Assembly (NCBI GenBank): GCA_039105265.1
Contig: JAPFFF010000065.1
Span: 124,001-188,000, forward strand
Length of the DNA: 64,000 bases
Origin: Tritrichomonas musculus
Taxonomy: Eukaryota; Parabasalia; Tritrichomonadida; Tritrichomonadidae
Reading direction: 5' to 3'
Both the position numbers and the translations under genes were made by a program. A model generated the notes under the pieces. The model did no database searches. It saw only the letters and a list, made by a program, of their open reading frames with translations, and had not been told where the DNA came from. Below are positions 29,122-37,352 of this stretch, piece by piece; the first letter of the stretch is position 1, and every line of letters begins with the position of its first letter.

Positions 29122-29367
29122 ATGAATAGGGCCATTAATGGTTTGAGTTGTGATTCTTCAGCTTTACACGCTCAGTTTAGAAGGGTAAAGGATAAGATAT
29201 TCAATGAATGTATGAATTCTGAAGATGACGCATTAAACGGAAAGTTTGATAAGATGATTCACACATTGTCAATATATAAACAACTATTTAATGATATTGA
29301 ATCGATTAAGATACAATTGAGAGCTATTGGTGAACGTATCAAATCAGCTGAACAGATGACTTTGTAA
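29122..29367 (+). CDS. Maverick small helical protein (81 aa)
   Basis: A short, mostly helical protein with two cysteines near its ends and no recognisable domain. It follows the previous gene after 37 bp and precedes the next start by about 60 bp, consistent with the dense packing of the element. It is supported by position and an open frame only. Confidence 0.45.
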   Translation: MNRAINGLSCDSSALHAQFRRVKDKIFNECMNSEDDALNGKFDKMIHTLSIYKQLFNDIESIKIQLRAIGERIKSAEQMTL

Positions 29368-29430
29368 ATGATTCAATGAATGAATCATCATTGATTGGTT
29401 TTATTTTTACCTAAAACGAATAACTTTAAA

Positions 29431-30000
29431 ATGAATAAAGCTAGAATATTGTCAAGTGAGAACGATGCATCAGTTAAGCAGGAACAATCAACCAGTATTA
29501 ATATAAACATCAAACCAAAGCAACCACAACCAGTTGAATATCCATCAGTTCAACCATTACCACAATCATCTCAAGCCACAAATTTTACTATACCTCAGAT
29601 GAGTGGAGTATATCAATCACCACAACCAACAAACAACGTTTCCCTAGAAAGAGGTATCAGTGATATTGGAGCTGATATAACAGAACTTGAAACCAAAAAC
29701 AAATTCCTTGAGTTGTTGTTGTCAATCTATGAAACAAACCCAATAAAAGTCAATGATTTATTAATTTGTCATTCAAATACATTAATGGAACTCATCAAAT
29801 TACTAACACAAGCTGATAAAGTTGAATTGATTGTTAATGATGATTGTGCGTGTAATGGTTGTGTTTCTCGTTCCAAATATCTTTTGATTGATAGGATTTT
29901 GGTGTACAAAAATAATGAATCAAATGACTTGAAATACAAATATAATAGCATTTATACCGAACTCATTAGACACAACATTTCATTAAAAACATGTATTTAA
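29431..30000 (+). CDS. Maverick unknown protein (190 aa)
   Basis: The ATG at 29431 (MNKARILSSENDASVKQ) is chosen; a frame open from 29395 would need a TTG start. The N-terminal 80 residues are Gln/Pro/Ser/Thr-rich and disordered. The rest is helical, with a Cys-rich turn (DDCACNGCVSRS, about 148-159) that could bind a metal. No family is recognised. Confidence 0.5.
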   Translation: MNKARILSSENDASVKQEQSTSININIKPKQPQPVEYPSVQPLPQSSQATNFTIPQMSGVYQSPQPTNNVSLERGISDIGADITELETKNKFLELLLSIYETNPIKVNDLLICHSNTLMELIKLLTQADKVELIVNDDCACNGCVSRSKYLLIDRILVYKNNESNDLKYKYNSIYTELIRHNISLKTCI

Positions 30001-30010
30001 AAACTAATAA

Positions 30011-30142
30011 ATGATATATGAAATATTAGTGGTTTCATTATTAACAGGTTTATTTTTAGTGAAGCTTGTTGAAGTATCATTAATGATACCAGACAAAGAA
30101 CCAGAACTCAGTGAAGAGATAAGAACAAAAATGTATTCATGA
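30011..30142 (+). CDS. Maverick small membrane protein (43 aa)
   Basis: This short ORF (ATG at 30011, TGA at 30140-30142) reads MIYEILVVSLLTGLFLVKLV, a single hydrophobic segment of about 18 residues, then an acidic/basic tail. It fills the gap between the 190-aa ORF and the ATPase gene, 10 bp after the former and 24 bp before the latter. Short single-span proteins are common in Polintons and in viruses with internal membranes; the role is inferred. Confidence 0.45.
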   Translation: MIYEILVVSLLTGLFLVKLVEVSLMIPDKEPELSEEIRTKMYS

Positions 30143-30166
30143 AGAGCTTTAACGAAAACTAAAGAA

Positions 30167-31081
30167 ATGAAAGGTTTCATGAAACCCACTCAGTTTAATT
30201 ATAAAGAGGTTTTATTTTCTAATAGCTCTGATTATGATGATGACCAAATGAGTTTTGCATTTGAATATGAATCATTCAAGCCAACAGTTAATGAAAAGAC
30301 ATTTAATATTGATGATGAGATGAATAAAGCTTATCAACGCAATGAATCAAAAATAAAAAACGAATCAATCAGACCAATCGCAAACGGTATTTATTCATAT
30401 TACAATTCATTGAACATACTCGTTGGTCAGCAAGGTAAAGGAAAGAGTCATATAATGCTACGAGATGTTATTCAAATGTCTCGAATGAAGAACGCTGGCT
30501 TTCATTTAATTGTTTATGTATCACGAAACGGAACCATTAACGATGCTACATTCGAAAGCCAACGCGAATTGATACAGCTACCAATAAAAACTGTTGCTGA
30601 CAGCAATGCTGAAGAATATCTTAAACAACTTGATTTATATAAAGAATTGTATAACAAATATTCATCAACACCAAAAATAGTAATCGATGAAAAGAAGTTA
30701 AACGATATGTTTGAGTTTCTTCATATCAATAAACTAGGTCAACCAAACAAACCACTAAATACTATCATTCTTTGTGAAGACTTCTTGAAATCGAAACTAA
30801 TTAAATCATCCTATTTTATCAATACCATCAGTCAGCTTCGACATAAGAATCTAATCATATTCGTTAATATCCAGTTCTTCAAAGCTTTAACAACAGAATG
30901 GAAAAATAATGCAACATCATTCTTCATCTTTAGTGGTTATTCACGACAGAAACTCGGCTACATATATCAACAAGTTCCATTTCCAATAGATTTCGAAGAG
31001 CTATGGAATCGATACAGAACAATGAAAGCACATCAATTCGTTTTAATCAATGTTCGAACTAATAACCTTTCATTCATCTAA
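30167..31081 (+). CDS. Maverick genome-packaging ATPase (A32/FtsK-HerA type)
   Basis: This 304-residue protein has a Walker A motif GQQGKGKS at 87-94, a hydrophobic Walker B-like strand NTIILCED (about 198-205), and a following SQLRHKNLIIFVNIQFF block that fits the sensor and arginine-finger region of this ATPase group. The first 60 residues are acidic and unstructured. In Polintons and nucleocytoplasmic large DNA viruses this enzyme pumps the genome into the capsid. Its stop overlaps the convergent 152-aa ORF by 12 bp. Confidence 0.82.
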   Translation: MKGFMKPTQFNYKEVLFSNSSDYDDDQMSFAFEYESFKPTVNEKTFNIDDEMNKAYQRNESKIKNESIRPIANGIYSYYNSLNILVGQQGKGKSHIMLRDVIQMSRMKNAGFHLIVYVSRNGTINDATFESQRELIQLPIKTVADSNAEEYLKQLDLYKELYNKYSSTPKIVIDEKKLNDMFEFLHINKLGQPNKPLNTIILCEDFLKSKLIKSSYFINTISQLRHKNLIIFVNIQFFKALTTEWKNNATSFFIFSGYSRQKLGYIYQQVPFPIDFEELWNRYRTMKAHQFVLINVRTNNLSFI

Positions 31082-31528
31082 TACAATTTGTTGTTGAACA
31101 CCAACAAACAGTTGAGGTGTATTGATATTATATTTTTGTCTCATCTGTTCAATGAGTTCCTTTGTTTTCTTATCTGTTGCCTTTCTGATACTGTAATTAT
31201 AATACTTATATTCTTTAAATGATTGTTCTTCACTTGAACCTTCAACGAAGAACTCAATTGACGTTGTTGATATCCTTCTTCTAACATTTGATGTAAGTGT
31301 TATATATTCGAGCCCGAGGTCGACTATCTTGTCGTGATAGAATCGTTTGAATTCATTCTCTTTGTTCTTCAATGATATGTACAACACTTTAGCTTTATAT
31401 GCAGCCTTTCCACAAGGTATTGGATATCTATCACACAGAATTGAGAAATCACATTGTTTGAACTTCTCTGATTCATCCAACATATCAATAAGTGAATTGA
31501 TGTAATCATAAACCTTTGGTGTTGTCAT
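31070..31528 (-). CDS. Maverick unknown protein (152 aa)
   Basis: This is an open frame of 152 codons. The start region (MTTPKVYDYINSLIDMLDESEKF) is helical, the centre is beta-rich with three cysteines, and the C-terminus is basic and then hydrophobic (QLFVGVQQQIVLDE). I recognise no family. It lies tail-to-tail with the ATPase gene with a 12-bp overlap, and about 36 bp before the right terminal repeat. Confidence 0.5.
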   Translation of the reverse strand: MTTPKVYDYINSLIDMLDESEKFKQCDFSILCDRYPIPCGKAAYKAKVLYISLKNKENEFKRFYHDKIVDLGLEYITLTSNVRRRISTTSIEFFVEGSSEEQSFKEYKYYNYSIRKATDKKTKELIEQMRQKYNINTPQLFVGVQQQIVLDE

Positions 31529-31563
31529 GTCTTTATCATGAAATTAAAAAATAAAAACGTCAT

Positions 31564-31931
31564 TGAAGACATCAACAGCCTCAAAAATAAAGTTCATCAG
31601 CTTGAGAATGAATTAAATGAACTGTCCAGTAAATGAAACATCAATTGATGGTAATCATTAAATGAGTTCATATTATTTTTGTTCATTAGTCGTGTTGACG
31701 GTGGGCTTTAGCCCGACGGAAACCGACTGATATATACTACTAAACAAGTTCAAAGATGTAAATTCAAAGATGACGATTCAAAAGTGTCTACCCGATTTTT
31801 GAATGAAATGAGGGGCTAATTTTGAAAAAGTGGCGATTTTTTGAGTCATGGCGTCGATGTTTGGGGTCTGTAAATCCTGGTTTGAGGGGTCATTTTTTAA
31901 TCCCCTCTCCAGACGGTCCCCCTTACTCTCT
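31564..31931 (-). repeat. Maverick right terminal inverted repeat
   Basis: It is the reverse complement of the left repeat (10930-11297), about 368 bp, nearly identical by eye in the outer 285 bp. It carries the last 23 codons of the left coiled-coil ORF as a truncated copy with no start of its own. The next 6 bp (31932-31937, TACGTT) are the target duplication. Confidence 0.93.
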
Positions 31932-31937
31932 TACGTT

Positions 31938-34283
31938 CAATGTTTATGAAAATCATTACTTCATTGAAGAGAAAACTCCATTCAGCACATATTACATTAA
32001 ACATTTAGGACAAGTTAAAGCAGATTATTATGATAAAGAATATGTAAGTGGACATTGGATTAAAGCTCGTACATTCATAACATCATCAAATTTAGTTCGT
32101 GAATTATTCAAACTAAATGCATTTACACCAATCACATACGGTCAATGCAGAATTCTTCACACAGTATTCTATAATGAAATTGATTCAGATATTTCAAACA
32201 TCGATTTAGAATACAATCCAAAAACATGCACAGAATTAATTAAACCAAAAGTTTATCAAAAAGGTTCCAAAGATGGATCATTAAAAACCTCCCGCAAAGA
32301 TCCTACATATTGGTATGCTGACTTCGAAGCTGACGTATCTGGTGACATTCATAAACCATTCATGTGCGTTCTTCAATCTCAAAACGGTAAAGTTAATAAA
32401 GAATTCCGTGGTGAAAATTGTAACGTTCAATTACTTAACTTCTTACCAGATAATGCAGTCATCTATTTCCATAACTTAGCGTATGACATTAGAATGCTTG
32501 CACAATTTGGAATCACTAGTTCAATCATTAAAGGCACAAAAACAATGAAGGCTGACATTAGATACAACAAGAAGATTCTTCATTTCAAGGATTCATTACC
32601 GATTCTTTCATGCAAGCTTTCACAATTGCCACAAATGTTTGACATACCAAACATCCAAAAAGAAATCTTTCCATACAAGTATTACACACTTGAACGATTA
32701 TCCTCAAACAAGGGTGTCATTAATGAAGCTGGATTAAATGAAGACAAACAATGGACTGACGCTGATTACAAACTCTTCAACACAAACATTGATAAGATAC
32801 CTAACTGTCGCATTGATGCAAATCACTTTGATATGTGGAAATATGCTTCATTCTATTGTCAACAAGATGTAAACATTTTAAGACTTGGCTTTAATGCATT
32901 TCGTCAAGGATTCATCAAAGACTTCAACATTGATCCATTCAAATATGTTTCCATTTCATCTCTCGCTAATGAAGTCTTCAATCAACGAGTCTATTATCCT
33001 AACAAAAATCTATACAAAATTGGCGGACATGTTCGTAAATTCTGTTCACATGCTGTATACGGTGGAAGATGCATGACTGCTTACAATAAGAAATGGCATA
33101 CAACTAAACCATTAAGTGATTTCGATGCTGTATCATTATATCCATCCGCAATGGCAAGATTATATACTGTTGAAGGTAGGCCTGAAGTTATTAAACCAAA
33201 TCAATTGAATCTTGAATTCCTCTCACAACAAGGAGCATATATTGTTGAAATCGAGATCACTAAAGTTAATAAACATTATCCATTTCCATTAATTGTTCGT
33301 AAAGTGAATGGACTCAATTGAAATGACGATAACTTAGCGCCAAATGAAACCGTTACTATTGTCGTTGATAACATTACATTAGAGGATCTCATTGAATTCC
33401 AGAAGATCGAGTTTGAATTAATCCGTGGTTATTATTGGCCTGGTGATAGAGATTACCGCATTCAAGATGAAATTCGATATTCAATAAACGTTTGGAGTAC
33501 AAGAAGCAACACAATCCTCTTCAACAACTCTACAAATTAATTATGAATTCATGTTATGGCAAAACGATTGAGCGTCCAGTTGAAAAAGATTACAAATACT
33601 TTGATGATCCTCTTAAGTTAGAGAAATATTGGTTCAAGAATTACTACAAAATTACTGATGTTATGCAAATCGCTAATTCAAACATTCAAGCAGTCCGAAC
33701 ATTAAAACCAATTGATAAACACTTCAACTTTTCATTACTGGGTATTCAAGTACTTTCAATGTCCAAACGAATAATGAATGAAGTAATGTGTTTAGCTTAT
33801 GATCTCAATTGTCACATATACTATCAAGATACAGATTCAATGCACATTGAAGTCGATGATTTGCCTAAATTAACTAAAGCATTCAATGAAAAATACAATC
33901 GTGAACTCATTGGTACTAATTTAGGACAATTCCATTCAGACTTTCCAACTATTAATGATCACAATGAAATGCCCAAAGCTATTGAATCATTCTTCTTAAT
34001 GAAGAAGATGTACGTTGATAAATTACAAGATTCAACTGGTGAAATTGATTACATGATTCGTGGTAAAGGATTAACACAAAACTCAATTAAGTATGCCGCT
34101 AACGGTGATTATATGAAACTATATCAATCTATCTTCAATGGTAAATCACAAACGTTTGATCTTACTCAAGGTCAACCATGCTTCTCAATGAACAAAAATA
34201 TGACTGTCTCTACTGTTAAACAATTCCAACGTACCATTAAAACAACATATGATGAAGGCAATCGTGATGAATATTTCAAATAA
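31938..34283 (+). pseudogene. Outer-element DNA polymerase B gene, right part (broken fossil)
   Basis: This region carries the polymerase core: the exonuclease block WYADFEADVSG (about 32312), motif A DFDAVSLYPSA (about 33119), motif B NSCYGKTIERP (about 33545) and motif C DTDSMHIEV (about 33829). The polymerase motifs place it in the protein-primed type-B group, but the sequence is not close to that of the inner Maverick polymerase. It begins at the Maverick's target duplication and lies in the same direction as the part at 9512-10929. The gene is broken; it is treated here as a fossil. Confidence 0.75.
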
Positions 34284-34349
34284 ATTAATTCTATTTTTGT
34301 TATCACATGGATCATAAATGATCCGGTTTCAAATGAAACCTTTGTTTTT

Positions 34350-34369
34350 ATCACCAACGAAAAAGAAAG
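34350..34369 (+). promoter_or_regulatory. Start-proximal AACGAAAAA motif (copy 3)
   Basis: ATCACCAACGAAAAAG at 34350-34365 lies 5 nt before the ATG at 34370. It matches copies 1 and 2 (8931 and 9494) at all but one or two positions. Confidence 0.6.
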
Positions 34370-34699
34370 ATGACAGCAACTAGTGAATACTATTATTATA
34401 AACAATGTATTGATAAATGTGTTTCAGAAATGAATGAATGTAAGGACAATCAAGAACGTGACCATTTACTTCGATCCATTAATTATATGCAAAACGAAAT
34501 TCAAACATTATACGATATTGGTGATTTTGATTTAGATCTTAGTGCACTCGAACCTGAGCCCGAACCAGAACCCGAATCTGATGGGGAATATACTGATGAA
34601 CAAAGGAAACTTGATATGGAATTCGCTAATGAATTCATTTCTGAGTATAATAATGACAACATTAACTATGACTTTGATTCAGATACTCCAATGTTTTAA
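34370..34699 (+). CDS. Outer-element acidic protein (109 aa)
   Basis: The protein starts MTATSEYYYYKQCIDKCVSE and has three cysteines in its first third, a Pro/Glu repeat (EPEPEPEPESD, about 58-68) and an acidic Asp/Asn-rich end. No family is recognised. The conserved motif in front of its ATG, shared with the polymerase gene and the 42-residue ORF, is the best support that it is a real gene of the outer element. Confidence 0.5.
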   Translation: MTATSEYYYYKQCIDKCVSEMNECKDNQERDHLLRSINYMQNEIQTLYDIGDFDLDLSALEPEPEPEPESDGEYTDEQRKLDMEFANEFISEYNNDNINYDFDSDTPMF

Positions 34700-35934
34700 T
34701 TCATTACATCCTTTATTTTTCAAACAATTCCAACATTATTTGAAACCATTATTGCAAATATTTTTACTGCAACGCAAATGACAAAGTTAACGTACAATTC
34801 AATCACTAAATTTGTTGAAACCATTAGTAAATACACTAAACAAAACCAAGTTATTACATAACCGAAATGAATCTTATGCTTGGACACTTTTTGAGCTTCG
34901 CTCATAAAGTGGCCCTTTATTATTTTCAAATTTGATTTCTTTTCAAAACTTATATAAATCAACTTCCATGAAGAAAACAAATGAAATATTATACCTAATA
35001 GATCTCAAGAATGACAACTTTTTGAGCTTTGCTCAAAAAGTTGTCATTAAATGATATTAATTATTAATTGTTTTTCAAAATACAAAAAACATTTATGTAT
35101 GTTCAATGATTATAGTTTATTAAATGATTTATGATTATATCGCGCGTTAGTTTTATTGTTTTTTTTTTTTTTTTTTTTTTTTTTTCAAAATTCGAAAGAC
35201 AACAAATCAGATAAGAAGCAAACATTTTCAGATTTCTGTTCTCTTCCTCAAATGAAAGACTATTCTCACCACCACTCATCGATCTAAATTGTTTCATTTT
35301 CTATCGTCTCTATTACTGACTCTGAGATATCATATATGCAGATGATTCTGTTCTCGCAGTCACTCTGGGCACTGCCAGCTTTTTTTGCAGTTGGCATGAC
35401 GTAAATATTCAAATAATCTGAATTTGGAAAAGTGACAATTTGACAGATTCTTGCAATAAAAACGCAGCATTGTTCTATTTTAAGAGATTTGCCAAGAAAT
35501 TCAATCAATTTATTTTTAATGTCTAAAAATGAACATTAATGTGTCTTTCATTGATCATGAAATATGGGAAGATGCATGAAATCATATAGAATCGATTGAT
35601 GGATTGGATTCAAATAAGACGATTTTGTAAATTTTTAAAAGACTAAAAAGAATAATTGCTGATCGTTTTGGAATATAGTTTAAATGTCAAATTTTTTCCC
35701 CCATTTTAACTTCTTTCCACAATTTCTCGACTCCATATGGACAACACGCAGCCTCAATAGAAAATTGGGCAAAATGAAAAAAAAAAAAAAAAAGATTTGT
35801 TATTATTCAATTAATGTTCAGTATTTTTATACAAATACAAAAATTTAAATTTTTCAAATTAATATGTTAAATTAATTTATGCAAAAAAAGAGAAATATAA
35901 TATAATTATGGATAAATATTATTATTAATTTTAA
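34700..35934. other. Intergenic, outer-element edge and AT-rich DNA
   Basis: Apart from the hairpins it holds a run of T at about 35159-35185 and an A run at 35778-35793. A 74-codon frame on the minus strand (35284-35508) has a compositionally protein-like sequence, but no support beyond that. Around 35550-35680 a decayed plus-strand frame (…ESIDGLDSNKTIL…RLKRIIADRFGI) looks like relic coding sequence. Neither is called. Confidence 0.4.
34885..35048. repeat. Two related hairpins at the right end of the outer element
   Basis: The hairpin at 34885-34911 has arms CACTTTTTGAGC / GCTCATAAAGTG, 12 bp with one mismatch and a 3-nt loop. The hairpin at 35010-35048 has a perfect stem of about 18 bp (core TGACAACTTTTTGAGC) around TTT. 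Both share ACTTTTTGAGCTT(C/T)GCTCA, so one is a diverged copy of the other. Terminator or end-structure functions are possible; neither is shown. Confidence 0.85.
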
Positions 35935-36426
35935 TTATGCTCTAAAAGGCTCATTCATTCCAAAATTCAATTTATTGGCAACCAGGTTTCCTTTTAGATT
36001 TATACTTCCTGAAAAGTTGAAGTCAGCTATCTTCCCTTCAGTCAAAAAATTGAAGTCATCAGGATTGAAATCGCAATCATAAACATTAAACAAAACGTTT
36101 CTTTGATCCCATTTGATGTATCCTGAACATTTGATTCTGCTTGTCTCAAAAACACAAATTTCATTCTCGTTCTGCAAAGAATCAAAACCCAAGTCATGCA
36201 CTTTTGCTAAATCCCAATCACTGCTTTTTGAACTTTCTGACATACAACGGCCTGTCATAATTGTTACCAAAATAATCACTTCAGGATTAGTAGAGTTATC
36301 GTATGCATATCTTGGATTTTTTGAAAAGTGGTATCCATTTCCAAGATTTCCATGCTCTGATGTGTATGAACCTCTTAGAATTCCTTCAGCAGCCTTTTTT
36401 GATGTAGCATAATAACCTAAAGTCAT
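35935..36426 (-). CDS. Possible Gig2/PARP-like ADP-ribosyltransferase-fold protein
   Basis: A 163-residue ORF. The first 110 residues follow the PARP/Gig2-like layout: YYATSKKAAEGIL (matching the YHGTS-x-x-A-x-x-I entry motif, with Ala for Gly), then GNLGNGYHFSKNPRYAY (matching LGxGxYxSxxxxxA), then VIILVTIMTGRC, then a later GFDSL and ENEICVFETSRIKCSGYI (matching hydrophobic strands before the final NxxRI). This is pattern-based, with no search. The C-terminal 50 residues are novel. It is a single short cytosolic domain with no signal or membrane segment. The role is likely ADP-ribose handling; the substrate is unknown. Confidence 0.5.
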   Translation of the reverse strand: MTLGYYATSKKAAEGILRGSYTSEHGNLGNGYHFSKNPRYAYDNSTNPEVIILVTIMTGRCMSESSKSSDWDLAKVHDLGFDSLQNENEICVFETSRIKCSGYIKWDQRNVLFNVYDCDFNPDDFNFLTEGKIADFNFSGSINLKGNLVANKLNFGMNEPFRA

Positions 36427-37352
36427 TTATAAAAAATGATTTGTATAAATGTCATGATAATTTTTTTTTAGTTTTTATTCAAATATTTTTCATGCATTAA
36501 ATTCTATAAAAAAGTGCGCTTTTCATTGGACTTAAAATAATCGATTAGATTTTTCAAAAGAAATGCTATTAATAAACATAATATTCTTTCAACAATGCAA
36601 TACACGTATCACTTCATCAGGCTCGTATCAAAATTAAATTAAAAGCATTTTTTTAAATCTCTTCAAAAGTTGAATATTAACAAAGGTACCCAAAATCTAT
36701 TTTTTCGGACAATAAATTTTTTATAGTAATATATTATTTTATAAATATTAAAATTTTATCTAATAATTTCCAGTATAAAAAGAAATTTTATTTTGTTTAA
36801 TTTTGATTAGTTTACAAATTTTCAAAATTGTAAAATGGAGAAACGCATCTAAAATTAAAAGATTGTTAAAAATCAAAAGTTTTTCTAAATGGAATCCCAT
36901 CTCTATATGCAATTGATTCACTGCAATTTTCAGCATATTAATTAATAAAGTGGATAATATATATATATATTTAATTTCAAATATTTAATAGAAACAAGTT
37001 AAGTAAGTTTGAGGTAATATATAATTATCTCAGATTCAACATTGAAAATTATAATTTTTTTATCAGTTTAAATAAAGCATAAGTTTTCTCATCATGTAAT
37101 GTGCAAAAACTGTTTTTGAAATAAAGAATTCATTCGAATGAACAAAGAAAAAAACCAAATAAATAAATAGCAAGAGGGGAAAGAAAGAGAATGAAGATCT
37201 ATCAATTATGCTTTTTTAAAGATTGCTTACAGAAAATTATATTTGGAGGTCGGGTTGAAATAGAAATCTTGATGAAATATTAGAATAAACTCATGATCAA
37301 AAAAGAACTAATAATATGAAAAAAAGCTTTTATTAAATGCATTGAATTTTTA
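36427..37352. other. Intergenic, AT-rich, nothing seen
   Basis: Very AT-rich DNA separating two minus-strand genes. No ORF, repeat of note or RNA-like structure was recognised. A polypurine stretch (about 37174-37198) has no evident function. Confidence 0.6.

Larger units (their letters stand above)
10930..31931. mobile_element. Maverick/Polinton element, looks whole
   Basis: The element is 21,002 bp long. Its ends are terminal inverted repeats starting AGAGAGTAAGGGGGACCG, and they are flanked by the perfect 6-bp duplication TACGTT (10924-10929 and 31932-31937). Six-base duplications and 15-25 kb lengths are characteristic of Mavericks, which are abundant in trichomonads. The parts recognised are a double-jelly-roll major capsid protein, a retroviral-type integrase, an A32-like packaging ATPase, a protein-primed DNA polymerase B, a KilA-N protein and a tail-fibre-like protein, plus several unknown ORFs. 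A clear adenain-like protease was not recognised. The large ORFs appear open and no breaks are obvious. The near-identical terminal repeats suggest recent insertion. Confidence 0.95.
8925..35048. mobile_element. Outer virus-like element with type-B DNA polymerase (broken fossil)
   Basis: Two flanks of one element, about 8925-10929 and 31938-35048, are separated by a 21-kb Maverick. The flanks are tied together by the polymerase gene that runs into the insertion on both sides, and by a shared motif (TTTTATCRCYAACGAAAAA) lying 0-6 nt before three start codons (8945, 9512, 34370). The parts are a 42-residue ORF, an iteron-like repeat cluster, the polymerase gene, an acidic 109-residue ORF and two related hairpins. 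Without the insertion it would span about 5 kb. The family is uncertain: the polymerase is of the protein-primed type seen in Polintons and linear plasmids, but no capsid or integrase gene is seen. The element is broken by the insertion and about one further break. It is older than the Maverick within it. The ends are approximate. Confidence 0.6.

Noticed and set aside
34720-34980. 86-codon minus-strand ORF
   Set aside because: It spans one of the hairpins, is AT-driven in composition, and lacks the start motif seen for the outer element's other genes.
35103-35508. Two minus-strand frames (64 and 74 codons)
   Set aside because: One encodes a T run as polylysine. The other has no recognisable domain or context.
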